In this document: one piece after another, positions 51,311 to 62,640 of the stretch
How the letters are laid out: each line of letters opens with the position of its first letter
Numbering within the stretch: the stretch's first letter is position 1
From: Rhododendron vialii
Taxonomy: Eukaryota; Streptophyta; Magnoliopsida; Ericales; Ericaceae
DNA length: 64,000 nt
Direction: 5' to 3'
Assembly (NCBI RefSeq): GCF_030253575.1
Contig: NC_080568.1
Span: 5,121,501 to 5,185,500 of the forward strand
Position numbers and translations under genes: made by a program
Notes under the pieces: model-generated
The model's database searches: none
Told to the model about the DNA's origin: nothing
The model's input: the letters and a program-made list of their open reading frames with translations, nothing else

Positions 51311-51687
51311 TAGGGGTGTGCATGGGTCGGACGGGTCGGGTTCGGCCCCGAACCCAACCCGACTGGTCGGTTATCGAATTTTTGGGCCCCGAGCCCGAAC
51401 CGAAGAAGGGGGAATAACCGTCTGCGTAACCGATTTTTTTGGTCGAGTCGATTTTGTCGGGTCGGGTCGGGTCCTACCAAAACCGAAGTGATCTATATAA
51501 ATTGGTCGTCTTTTGGTCGGGTCGGGTTGGGTAAGAAAAATAGCACCGAGAGCCCCCGAACCGAAAACTGATTTTTTTCAAAAAATGGACCCGTACCCGA
51601 CCGAAACCACATGTTCGGCCCCGCCCGAAACCCTTCGGGTCGGGTCGGGTCGGGTCCGTCGGGGCTCGGGTTTTTTGCACACCCCTA
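51311..51687. mobile_element. hAT-type MITE, GGGTCGGGT-rich (copy 2)
   Basis: The ends TAGGGGTGTGCA and TGCACACCCCTA are inverted. ACTACCAC flanks it perfectly at 51303-51310 and 51688-51695. Its interior matches 12466-12801 (GGTCGGTTATCGA, AACCGAAAACTGATTTTTTT) but holds more GGGTCGG units. Confidence 0.88.
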
Positions 51688-52154
51688 ACTACCACACCCC
51701 CTTTTTTGTTGGACGGCTCAGCTTGAAACCTTCTTTCTCCTCTCACCCCATCGTTCTCTCTCCAAAACCGAGCCATCGAAAATCAAAATGGACTGCCTGA
51801 ATGCGCTGTTCGGGCACCACGTAGTACCGCTCGCACCCAAAAATTCCTCCATAACTACCACCCCTTTTTCGTTGTGCCATTTGACTTAGTCAAAATGACC
51901 TTTGAAATGCATGGAGGGAAAAAACCGACTCCAGGGATAACCGATTTCCCTTTTCGTGGGCTCTGTTCCACTCACTTCCTAATTTCATGGACTAATCCAT
52001 ATCTTGGTGTAATACCCATAACTCTTGGGCCAACAGAATTGATCAAATAACAAGGCCCAAGATTATTTAGACATCATGGCCCATAAGCTTTTGATCCGTA
52101 TCAAAGCCATAAGCTGGCCCAATATAATTATTTAAAATGGCCCAATATAATTAT

Positions 52155-53221
52155 GGGAAATTTTTAAAAATGGTCCCTCTAGTTTGCACGAGTTCTCATT
52201 TTCGTCCCTCTACTATTAATTGTATCAATTTTAACCCTGTAAGTTTTCATTCCATCTCAATTTCATCCTTCTCCCTGACACCGTCCATGAAACAAACGGA
52301 ATTGAAGGGCAAAATTGTCATTTTCTCTCACAGAGGAACCAAATTGAAATTTTATGCAAACCAGAGGGATTATTTTTAAAATTTTATATTTTACTACTTC
52401 GTTTTTTGCAAATAAAATAAAAAAGACCATAAGTAATGTATTTGACAACTGAATTATTTTTTATTGGGTAATCAAACTATATTGAAAAATTTATATTTCA
52501 TTACACATTTTAAAAATATTAGAAAATGCACAAATCAACCCCTTAGCTAATGTCTTTGTATCATGTTCTTATAATCTTCTTATTTTTTCACCCAATAAAA
52601 AAAATGTTTAAAATCCGTGTTTATGAGTAAGTCCCAAAATAAATACACTTATACCCGTATTTTAATGTATTTGATCTCTTAATATTTAATAGTGTTTCAT
52701 TGCTTAATTAAACACAATTACAAGATTTCTAAATACTACTGAACAACTTTTTCTTTTTAATCATGTGATAAAAAAAATAACGATAGTGAAAATTCAATTG
52801 AAAAAAAAATACAAGACCAAGACAATTATCATAAGGGTTGTTTTTCGAATTTTCTCATATTTTTTGTGATGTATATAATAAAAACTTTACAAAATTTCAA
52901 CATATTTTTTATTATTCAATATAAAATGAGATGAGAAATATATTATATATGATGTATTTTAAATTTATTTACAAAAACAAAAGTAAAAAATAAAATTATA
53001 GAAATAGTCCCTCTAGTTTACATGAAATTTCAATTTAGTCCCTCTGTGAGGAGAAATGACAATTTTGTCCTCCAATTCCGTTTGTTTCATTAACGCCGTA
53101 AGCGAGAGGGATGAAATTGAGACAGAATGCAAATTATAGGACTAAAAGTAACACAATTGATACTAGAGGGACGAAAATGAAAATTCATGCAAACTAGAAG
53201 GACAATTTATAAAAATTTCCC
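52155..53221. mobile_element. 1.07-kb foldback TIR element, 9-bp TSD
   Basis: The ends GGGAAATTTTTAAAAATGG and its inverse (with ATAAATTG) bound arms of about 240 bp that share TCCCTCTAGTTTGCA and GTTTCATGGACGG/GTTTCATTAACGCC-type sequence. TATAATTAT flanks it perfectly at 52146-52154 and 53222-53230. The AT-rich middle has no ORF. This fits a foldback Mutator-like element. Confidence 0.85.
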
Positions 53222-53230
53222 TATAATTAT

Positions 53231-53997
53231 TTAAAATGATTTGTTGGGCCCGGAGTGCCCCCATAGATTGGGTTACACAATTCTACTTCCTGCGACCACT
53301 CTAAAAATAGACTTGCGGGTGCGATGTCGAATGCCATAAAAGACTTAATTAAAGCCTTTGCCAACACCAATTGATTTTTGAAGAGATTGTGGAAAATCGG
53401 TCCGACATAGCCTTCCGATGCTAGTCCGATGCTTGGTGCAAAAATCGGATATAAATAGCATGACAGAGAGATAGAGATGGGTAAGAGAAATAAGACAAAA
53501 TAGTAAAGACTTATGCCTAGAAGTTGAGCTCCCATGAGTGTGTGTCTATTTGTGTGTGTGTGTGAGAGAGAGAGAGAGAGTTAGTTTGGTTGGGAGGAGA
53601 TAAAACCGCATTAAGGACTAATGCGACGACATTGATCAGCAAAATGACTTACTCCGTACATAAGTTTACACAAAATGTCATTTTATGCCTTTTCACTGAA
53701 AATATTTTACAGTGTGAAATGTTTTCGACTACCAAAAACGAAAAATTAGATGAAATATTTTATCAGAAAATATTTTATCTCCAAACAAATAGAGCCTTAA
53801 GATGAAAAGAATTTAATCTCTGATAAAAGATTAAATTTACACTCTACAAATTTACACTCTACAAATAGAGCTTTTTACATTCTCAATACAAATTTACACT
53901 CTACTCTTTTGCACATTATTGTTACTCATATTCTAAAACACTGTAATTTACGCCCAAAAATTCAAAATTTTTAAAAATAATCGGAAATCCAAACCCC
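53231..53997. other. 3' flank of the F-box gene
   Basis: No gene was seen. A GT run followed by a GA run lies at 53553-53580. A short repeat AAATTTACACTCTAC occurs three times at about 53832-53905. Confidence 0.4.
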
Positions 53998-55143
53998 CTA
54001 CCACTGTAAAGGCCTAAACCTCCTGTTACCCCACCTCATCGCCTTCTCCACATCCTCAATCCCAACCGTCGAGCACGTAAACACCAACCTCTCCATCCGA
54101 TTCCGCTCAATCGCAACCGCACACCGCACGCTCCCCCACCTGCACCCGCCCGCACCCAACTCACACCAGATCACTTCCTCCTCCCCTTCAGGATCATACG
54201 CATACACTACACTCCCCCCTACACAAACACTAAAATTCTCTCTCTTCAGTTTCGCAACCAACTCCAACGGCATCTCTCCAATCAGTCCTTCACACTCAAA
54301 TGTGTCGCAATTTACCCCCCACATTTTCACTCCTTTTAACCCATCCACGTCCCCGATTAACCCGATTAAGATCAGACGGTCGTTAGAAAACGCGATAACG
54401 GAGTAACAAATACGTGGGTCTGGACGTAGATCGAACGGTCCAGACCAGGTTTTTGTGTCCGGCTCAAACGCATGCGTGGCACCGGATTGTTTCTCCATTA
54501 TAAAAAGCTTTGTGTTGTTAGTGGCGATGGAAAGCCACGTGGACGACGAGGAGTCCTTGAGATTTGCCGGCACGGAGCCGCATGTGCGGTCCCACGTGCG
54601 GGACTTGACGTCGTAGATCTCGACGGCGAGCGGATTGTCCTCGAAGTCGCAGCCGCCACCGGCGATGATAACGTGGCGGCCGACGGCGGCGACGACCGGG
54701 TCGGACCGCCATGTAGTCGGAGGGGCGGCGTGGTGCCACGTGAGATGCAGGGGGTCGGAGGAGAAGGAGAGGCTCGATGGGGAGAGCGAGTAGAGGAGGG
54801 TGGAGTGGGAGGAATGGAGGATGGACACGTGGCCGATCGAAGGTGGCGGGGTGATTTCGATCCACACGTGCGATCTCGGGTCGTAAGCGTGTGTGGTGGT
54901 GTGGTAAGGGGATCGGACTCTCTGCTTATGGACGATGAGCCATTGGTTGAGTTTATTGTTAGTGGTGGTGGTAGACCGGTGGAGGGATGAGAATACGGCG
55001 GATTTCCAGGACTTGGACACGTGGGAGGCGGGGACGAGGTCAATGAGTGGCACGTGCGAGAGGATTTCTTCTAATATGTCCCCATCGAGTGGCGCTTCTT
55101 GGTCCTCGACCACCTCCACCTCCTTGCAGTTCTCGGTAGCCAT
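53998..55143 (-). CDS. F-box/kelch-repeat protein (At1g23390-like)
   Basis: Intronless, 381 aa. The F-box is at about 16-58 (DGDILEEILSHVPLIDLVPA, then SHVSKSWKSAV) and should bind SKP1 in an SCF ubiquitin ligase. The C-terminal two thirds have kelch-type blades that should recruit the substrate: VGRHVIIAGGGCDF with YDVKSRTWDR, LFIMEKQ with FEPDTKTW, and RLILIGLIGDVDG. The length and layout fit the Arabidopsis kelch/F-box protein At1g23390 as I remember it, whose neighbour At1g23360 is MENG, also present here. The coding part is much more GC-rich than its flanks, so long mirror frames appear on the other strand at 54472-54990. The start at 55143 gives an acidic MATENCKEVEVVEDQEAP leader. It appears intact; the target is unknown. 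Confidence 0.9.
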   Translation of the reverse strand: MATENCKEVEVVEDQEAPLDGDILEEILSHVPLIDLVPASHVSKSWKSAVFSSLHRSTTTTNNKLNQWLIVHKQRVRSPYHTTTHAYDPRSHVWIEITPPPSIGHVSILHSSHSTLLYSLSPSSLSFSSDPLHLTWHHAAPPTTWRSDPVVAAVGRHVIIAGGGCDFEDNPLAVEIYDVKSRTWDRTCGSVPANLKDSSSSTWLSIATNNTKLFIMEKQSGATHAFEPDTKTWSGPFDLRPDPRICYSVIAFSNDRLILIGLIGDVDGLKGVKMWGVNCDTFECEGLIGEMPLELVAKLKRENFSVCVGGSVVYAYDPEGEEEVIWCELGAGGCRWGSVRCAVAIERNRMERLVFTCSTVGIEDVEKAMRWGNRRFRPLQW

Positions 55144-57426
55144 TTTTTAAATGTTGGAAGATGGTTTTAGGAGGAGGGATTTATGAGTTCGAGGTGTGCT
55201 ATCGATGTTACCTTAAATTTTGCAACTCAATTGGTTTTGGATGACGCAATCGATATCTTTGATTATACGAATATCTGGAGTGCCGTCTGGGAGGAGCTTC
55301 TTTTTTACGTGGGAAAAATTTGCTAGCGACGTCGGCCCCGAACTTACATGTAACTGAAAAGACGGAAGATATGGAGATTTGAGTTTTTGCGTGAAGTTTG
55401 CGTAAAGATGATGAGAGGGTGTCTAAAGTTGGTCTCCATTTATAGGGGTGGAGAAATGGAGGTTGGTAATAGTGGGCCGGACCCTAGTGATTTACTATTT
55501 CTAGTTTAAGCACAGTTTAAATAAATTTAAGGGGAATCTAAATCGTGGATTTTCTTCTATTAGATAGTTCATGTGAAGATGTATAGTGCATATGTTCAAT
55601 GAAAGCTAATTAAACCTAATTTAGCTCAAACATAGTTTAAAGTGTGCGTAAACTGACTCGGAACACCCTGTATTACTAAAGAAAAAAACCTAGTTTGAGC
55701 CAATCAGCTCGGAAAGTGATGAACTTTAAATTATTCAAGTTCTTATTTCAAACTAGTTTTCAACGAGGCGAACCAAAGTTGCGTTCGAAGAAAAATAGTA
55801 CTACCTAGCTCTGTCCGAAAAAAATAATTTGGTTTGCAAAAGGAGAACTTATAAATAATCCTTTTTTGTCAGAAAAATTCCAGATTTCTTTCCTAGAGTT
55901 ACTAGATAACAATAGGTTATTTCAATTTCCGAAAAAAAATTGAAAATTCTTTGACAAAAATGGATTAATAAATTTTAAATCTCATTTTGCGGATTGGATA
56001 ATCTTTTTGGGACGAGAGTAAAATAATTGGTTTTACAACAGCTAGCCTTATCCGAAATAGTATTTGGGTAGGTGGGTTGTTGTTCCATCTCTCTCGTTGC
56101 TTTCTTTACAGGTGAAAGGGCTATTTACAATCTTGGACACCCCACCAGTTGATCTCTTTCTTTAAGCCATATATTAATTCACCGATTAGACAATTGAAAA
56201 TTATTTGCTAGGACCCGTTTGGGGGTAGTTAAGTTGATGGATTTAGTCCTCCTAGATAGAAAAGACCTTTCGGCAATCAGAAAAACACAGCAAAGTCATT
56301 CGGGACTGTTATGTCTGCTCACCAACTCCTGAAACGACTTAAGTTTGGTGTGGCGTAACTTTTCGGGACGGTCGTTATTATTGGTTTCTTTTAATTTTTA
56401 CGAGACGATGAAAATGTTGAAAAATATTCACATAAGACTGACAATAAATAAGAACAAAAATAAAGCTTAACAGAAAATAACCAAAAATATTGTGCCAAAG
56501 CCCTTGAAAGTTAGGCCAAACTCGCCTTAATTTGATAGCTGAATTCAAAAAATATTACGATAGGTTTGGATTTTGGTATAGGGCAAGTGAAAGGAGAGAG
56601 AGAGAGAGAGATAACAAAACAAAATGAATTGAATGAAACTATTTTATTCCCCCCTTTGTATGTGACGGAATGGGGATGTTGTCGAGTATCACCTTGCAAA
56701 GCGGGTGCAAATCGAGCGACCGACTCGATCATTCATCTCAGCAATCGACAAGAACTAGCCAAGGAATCATACGATAAAAATAAGAGCTAGCCAAGGTCGG
56801 TAGGTAAAGAAAACGACATATGAAAGAGAGATATGCAATTGCAATCCCTGCCGACCAGGATGTGGGGTTGCACTTTTGAATGGATGCACAAGATGATCAT
56901 GAGGCCGGCCAACATGATCTTGACTTCCTCAGTTTGATATAACTACGTCGTCGTTTTGATTGCTTAATTAAATTTTTTTGTAATACTAACTCTTAAGACA
57001 TTTTTGGAAATTGGAAGTGGTGAGTCCTTTTAGGCTTTAGCCTCCGTCGTCGTCGTCGTTTTTAAGTTTACCCGAGGAATTTTACGGTCTATCTTTTTTT
57101 AACTATAATAATAAACTTGAGTGGACTATAAATGACTAAAAATCCAAGATGGGATAGGAAAAATATGGTTTGTAACATCATGTCATTGATCAAGTATTTG
57201 TTTTGTAAGACTTTATTTACTTGTTTGAAACTTTGAATATTTATTTGTGGACTTGATGTCGTAATCGTTTTTTAGACTTTATATGTGGTTTTTCATCGTG
57301 TATTTGTTTGTTTGTGTGCCGAGCAAAAAATAAAAAGACTTTATTTGTGGCTTTGAACATGAATTTATGGACATTGATGTGCTTCTTTCCGTAAATGAAT
57401 ATGAGCATTGACTATAGTAGGAATGA
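55144..57426. other. F-box upstream region and intergenic sequence
   Basis: This should include the F-box gene promoter (minus strand, upstream of 55143). No other gene was found. A short GA microsatellite lies at 56595-56611 and a CGTCGTCGTCGTC run near 57048-57060. Confidence 0.4.
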
Positions 57427-58556
57427 AGAAGCTTACCAACTCTCGTAAGAAGGGAGGGAAGGCAAAGGAGGAAGGAAATGCAACGGAGAACGTTGTTGAT
57501 TCAAGCAGGCATTCATGGATATAGAGGGAGGAAGACACACTTCTTAATGTGTTGAATGAAATGGTTGCAAAAGGTGAGAAAATTGAAAATTCTTTGACGC
57601 CTGGATACTTGAGAGAATGTTACTTGTCAGCTGTCGCTTTGCCTGGCACTGCCATCCGTGCCACTTCTCAAATTTTGTCGAAGTTGAAGGTTTGGGAAAA
57701 AAATTCTCTCTGTCAGGGGTATGCATAATTCTAGTAGAGAGCGATAAAATTTGGGAGGACTTAAGGTCTTATTTTTTTTAATAGAGATAAATGCTTATTT
57801 GGTTAGGTATGTTAACCATGCAAATAACCATTGTATTTTCAATTTTTTTTAGAGAGACAATAATGCGAATGGACCAAGGTTCAAGTCATTCCCTTAATTA
57901 CTATGAGGATTGGTGCATCATTTTTTAGAATGACAGAGCAACTGGAGACATGGCTGAGTGCAGCTGATGTGGTTGAGGCCTTTAGATGATGAGGATGTTG
58001 CTACCAACGAAGCCAGTGATGGTTCAACCACAGTGAGCAAAAATGACAAGTCACCCTCAAGAGCCTTCGAAGAAAAAGACTAAGGCTTCTGAAACCTTCG
58101 TAGCTGGAATCAAGGATGGGATCAGGGGGGGTCTAGTAACGGCGACCGCCACAACAAGAATTTTAAAAAATGCAATTATTATATGTAAAAAAAAAAATTT
58201 ATGCCCAACTTATATAGTTTCGCCACCACTAAATTTTTTTAGTATATATTTCGCCACTGCTAGAGTAAAATCCTAGTTCCGTCCTTGGCTGGAATGTCTG
58301 ATTTTGCTGACAAGTTAATTGGGGATATATTTTGAGAGGAGTACATGCTAAGCTAGAGGGGATACTTGGAAGTAGGATGGGTTATGCATATGACCTCTCA
58401 AAACAAAGAACCGCAGTTAATGAAGCTTCCAACCACGGTGGAGCATAGGGTCAAAGTTGGAATGACAATCACCCAAGATGCACAAAAGGTTGATTACTTT
58501 TTCAGCCTTGAGGATGAGGAGAAAATGATAATGGTGCCGAAATTGTGCCCTTAATT
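57427..58556 (+). pseudogene. Decayed Myb/SANT-like (Myb_DNA-bind_3) gene
   Basis: The segment keeps pieces of the plant Myb/SANT-like family in the right order but in different frames with stops. First RHSWI-stop-REEDTLLNVLNEM and KIENSLTPGYLRE (57515-57605), then LPGTAIRATSQILSKLKVWE (about 57640-57700), then YYEDWCIIF-stop-NDRATGDMAE (about 57900-57955), then a Ser/Thr-rich linker with KKKTKASETFVAGIKDG (58066-58112), and last YFFSLEDEEKMIMVPKL (58493-58550). About 165 bp at 58117-58285 look like a later insertion. These proteins often accompany Harbinger transposons or act as L10-interacting MYB relatives. It is not expected to make a protein. Confidence 0.65.
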
Positions 58557-60995
58557 TTCTAGTCTAGTTGGAACAAAAACTTAAATCTATGTTTAATTTT
58601 AGTTTTTGCCGGTAGCTATGTCTTTTTTCGTGGGGTGATTGGTAAAAATGGTGGCAGCCTGATGCTTTGGTCTATTTTGTCAGAACTATATTTTGTTGGC
58701 TTTGCTTTTGCTTGTTTTTTCTTTTGGCTTTGGATTGAGGCTGAAGGTTTGGGTGTCAACATATATATAACAAAATACCAAGCATGATTCTGACAAAGTA
58801 CCTATAGATATAGTAGAAATGTATGTAATTTTTTTGATTATAAGTTACCTAACAAAATACCAAGCATGTGTAGACACTCCAATCTAGGTTTTCAAATCAG
58901 TTTACTTTCGGTTTTTAATTTTCCAATGATGAAATGGATCAAGAATACTCCGGGAATGTCGAGTGGTTGAGTTTTGAGTATTTGGTACCCTTTTAACCCT
59001 AACCAAACCTAACCTTTACCCTACTGTCACGCGTTGATTCAAACCTAGCGTGTGCTAGTCAAAGTGTCAGGTATTGGTCAAATTGTTAGGTTTGACCATT
59101 GACCAAGGCAGGGTGGCTTTGATTGGCGCGCACAAGTTCTTAACTCGCGTGCGCTAGTCAACCCTTTTCGTTGACCTGTGCGCACTAGTTTAAAACCCGT
59201 GCGCGCTGATCAGAGCTCTGGTCAAACTTGTTGTATTCAACATGTAGAAATCATGATTAGGGGAGTACAACACGTGGGAACCTTTCAATCTGTCGAAAAA
59301 GCAGTCTTCAGCGAGGAGGAGTGTGTTTGTTTTTGTTTTTGTCCAGAATGGAGCTCGCCGGACTGATGCGTTTGTTTTTGTTTAATATTTTTAGTTCCTT
59401 CTTTTTTTTCCAGATTGTTGTAGTGTTTGGGATGAAATACTTGTGATGCCCTCCATTTTAAAGGACAAGAGAGACGGCGTTAGGGGTGGGGATCAAATTG
59501 ACACACATTTTAAACATTGAGAACGAAATTGGACAAATATTACATTGTAGACAAAATTAGCCATTCGCTAATAATTTGGAACCAAAAAAGTAAATAAGCC
59601 TTCTCCTTGTAATCTCATTTGGGACAAAACTTCTTGAGAAATGAGCATATCATACTAATCTTAGTAATCTAGCTGTACCTTTGTTTTTGTTTTTTTCAAG
59701 GTTTTTGTCTACTTCTAATGTCACATGTAATCTCTCCAACATCGTTGGGGACGTGTTTCTCCGACTCCACTCATATCTCCCGACAGTTTCCTTGTAGGCT
59801 AGTACTCTCTCCAACATTATTATATCCCCTCATTCATAATTGCAGAATCTATGGTAAGTATTTAGTTGAACCACCCCCACGCACTCCGTCCGGGCCGTCC
59901 CCTTTCAAAATGTTCACTACGATTTTGCGTATAATTTTTAATAAATTATATTTCTCAAAGTGTATTATATTTTGTGTTTTTAAAATCATTAGTATCAAAC
60001 AAGATTCATATTGTCTTTTTAGCATAATTAGGAAGTGCAAGTGAATTAGCTCCCATTCTAAGGGCCAAAAATGAAGATTATTTTCTTCTTTTTTTAGCAT
60101 AATTAGAACTTAATAAAGCATTGTCATCTTCTAATAGCAGAATCTTAGCGAAACATAATGATTGTAAATTAAGAACATGTTAAATTAATTTTTAGTCTAA
60201 ATGCAGAAATAAAAAAATTAAATTAAGGGGGGCAGCATTTTGAATTAAATTTATGACAAAAGATTTAAACAAATTTCAGTAAAGCTTAAAAAAAAAAAGG
60301 CCAAAACAATGTACTTTTTTATTTATTTAAAAGTTTCAACTTTGATCCATTTTTTTGTTTCTCACGTCAAAATAAATAGAAAAGGTCAAATATTTTGTCT
60401 AAAACTTCAAATAAAGGTTTTAATTTAGGCTAAACTTGAACTTACCTCCTTCTTTTGTATTTTTGGGTAGATCATATATAACTTCTTATCTGCCTATTAA
60501 ATGGAAAATACACACCCTAGTCTAGGGCTTTTAGGCTTCCTGGCTGCTGGCCGGTGAGGGTGAGCATTTTGGCGGGTGGAGAATGAGGTAAGTAAAAATG
60601 TGAAATAAATATATGGGTTAAAACTATAATAATTTTGGAAGAAGTGCAAACATATTGAATTAAAGAGATACTAATAGTAGTATATACTCATCGATATGAT
60701 CATAAGGCCAGGGGAATCTGTGCAAAGATTCCCACAGTCCTTACCTCCTTAAGGTACCATTAGTTTTACGGAATTAATTTTCACATTCTCCTTTCATTCA
60801 AATGCATTCTTTTCTTTGTTTCGTAGTGATCATGTGAAATTATATGATTACTCTTTTCATGTGCGAAGGAAGAAGTGCATGATGGGTAATTTTGTAATTA
60901 TACATGAATAAAGACAAAAAAAAAAAAAGGAATTCACTTGGACAAAAAGGAAGCGTGAAAATCAATTTCCAAGTTTTATCGCTCATTTATACTAT
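58557..60995. other. Intergenic sequence
   Basis: I see no gene. A degenerate minisatellite-like stretch with GCGCACAAGT/GTGCGCTAGTC words lies at 59125-59215. Sequence around TCCCACAGTCCTTA occurs at about 60729 and again at 61186, which suggests an old local duplication. Confidence 0.4.
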
Positions 60996-61130
60996 CGGTC
61001 TTGCTATCATCAGCTAACGATAAGCACTCTGAAAGACAAAAAAAACGTATATTTTTATATATTTTACACCCTTAATATACATTTACACACTTATTATTAT
61101 AAATGTATTGAACTGATTTTAAAATTTTCC
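60996..61130 (+). mobile_element. Dispersed element, copy 3 (135 bp, 9-bp TSD)
   Basis: Same family as 16378-16524 and 36332-36478. It starts CGGTCTTGCTATCATCAG and ends TTTTAAAATTTTCC. The flanks TTATACTAT (60987-60995) and TTATGCTAT (61131-61139) differ at one position. It is shorter because of a small deletion in the first sub-repeat. Confidence 0.68.
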
Positions 61131-61583
61131 TTATGCTATTGCAAAATCTAGGACATGGGAGAGGGTTATCTGTGCAGAGATCCCCACAGTCCTTAACCAC
61201 ACGTTATTGGGCTGAGTCAACTAATCTCCCGATTCCCAGTACTCTCTCTAACATTATTGCATGCCCCCTCATCTTTTACTGTTTTGCAAAATCCTGCACG
61301 TGATATAACGTATATTTTATCGGTCACTTGACGACCGGCCCCTAATAAACAAGTCACGTCCGCTTGGCAACTGCGAGATCATGTATGTTGCCGATTAAAG
61401 TACTTCATCCGTCTCAATTTAAATGTCTATTAGGGATTGTGGTGTGTTTGGGAGGTCGTGGTGGGGGGTGCATGTGGGTGTGAAAGAGAGAGGGGGGCAA
61501 AGTCAGGATTTAACGGGAAAAAAACACATGTTACCAATTCCATTATCAATTTAATAAAAAACAACTTTGGGAGTAAAATCGAT
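61131..61583. other. Intergenic sequence with a one-ended Stowaway-like start
   Basis: GTACTTCATCCGTCTCAATT at about 61399 resembles a Stowaway left end, but I could not find its partner. GGGG-rich low complexity follows near 61460-61500. No gene was seen. Confidence 0.4.
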
Positions 61584-61929
61584 TTTTTTAAAAGTTTAAA
61601 AGACGTCTAATAGACATCGAGTATAAAGTTCGGGGAATATTTTGAATTTTTCCCTTTTAAGAGTAAAGGCTTCCATGTGAAAGTGCGGCTTATGTAGTTC
61701 ACTATTCTTTACTACTCCCCATAAACCTTTGTCTATTTAAATGTCTGCAATGAAGTTTTTTAAAAGTTTAAAAGACGTCTAATAAACATCGAGTATAAAG
61801 TTTGGGGAATATTTTGAATTTTTCCCTTTTAAGAGTAAAGGCTTCCATGTGAAAGTGGGGCTTATGTAGTTCACTATTCTTTACTACACCCCATAAACCT
61901 TTGTCTATTTAAATGTCCGCAATGAAGTT
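61584..61929 (+). repeat. 172-bp tandem duplication, two copies
   Basis: Copies at 61584-61755 and 61756-61929 are nearly identical, with only a few substitutions (for example AAAGTTCGG against AAAGTTTGG, and GTGCGG against GTGGGG). High identity suggests recent origin. No ORF is linked to it. Confidence 0.88.
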
Positions 61930-62149
61930 AAGATCTTGTTCTTTGTCAATGGCTTCCGCACTCTAATTACATGGTGGTGCGAATAGCTGGGTCATTCAAT
62001 TAGTTTCAAACACAACTCCAGACTTTCAGGAATCAAGAAATCGGCGACCCAGACAATAGAAGAGAGAGTCGGGTTCAGGTCCATAACCAGAGCGGGTGCG
62101 ATGCTGTATGTAATGACTAATTCCGCGTTGTTTCAATTGATAAATGGAT

Positions 62150-62386
62150 TATTTCATCCGTCCCAAATATCTTGTCCATTTTTAGCATACATTTTTGAAT
62201 TACTTTTATATCTATGATGTATTTTTTATGACTTTAAAAATTTTGTTTAATAGATAAAATCGATATCTATCAATTAAGAATCATATTGTATATTTAACTA
62301 AAACATTATACATTTCAAATATAAATATTTTTCTGACATGTCCGGAATAGAATAAGTGGACAAGAAATTTGGGACAGAGGGAGCAG
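62150..62386. mobile_element. Stowaway-like MITE
   Basis: The left end TTCATCCGTCCCAAATAT and the right end ATTTGGGACAGAGGGAG are inverted and match the CTCCCTCCGTCCC family. Size is about 235 bp and the interior is AT-rich. The flanking TA was not certain. Confidence 0.65.
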
Positions 62387-62555
62387 ATATTAGTTATTTA
62401 TGTAAAATTTGTCACCATTTTCATCATTATCGAATAAACTACAAGATTTATAACCATCGTATCAACGTAAATTTTATTATGTCATGTTCAGTGTGATAAA
62501 TTTACAAATAGACAAATTCTTCCTTTTTATGTCACTTTTTGACATAAAAAAGTGA

Positions 62556-62640
62556 CACTTACACAAACTCATTCACATTAAACATGGGACCCACAAACAC
62601 TTTGTGGGCCCCATGTTTAAAATGAGTGAATTTGTGTGAT
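62556..62640. repeat. 85-bp hairpin with about 36-bp arms
   Basis: ACAAACTCATTCACATTAAA and CATGGGACCCACAAA face TTTGTGGGCCCCATGTTTAA and AATGAGTGAATTTGTGT around a 2-4 nt loop. A second small inverted pair (GTCACTTTTTGACATAAAAA, then GTGAC) lies just upstream. It may be a tiny MITE or a small-RNA source. Confidence 0.6.

Noticed and set aside
54472..55043. Open frames of 172 codons (plus) and 181 codons (minus, other frame) over the F-box gene
   Set aside because: They are shadows of a GC-rich coding exon and have low-complexity Arg/Gly/Pro/Ser composition.
61399..61640. Complete Stowaway MITE
   Set aside because: Only a left-end-like sequence is present, and no inverted right end could be found.
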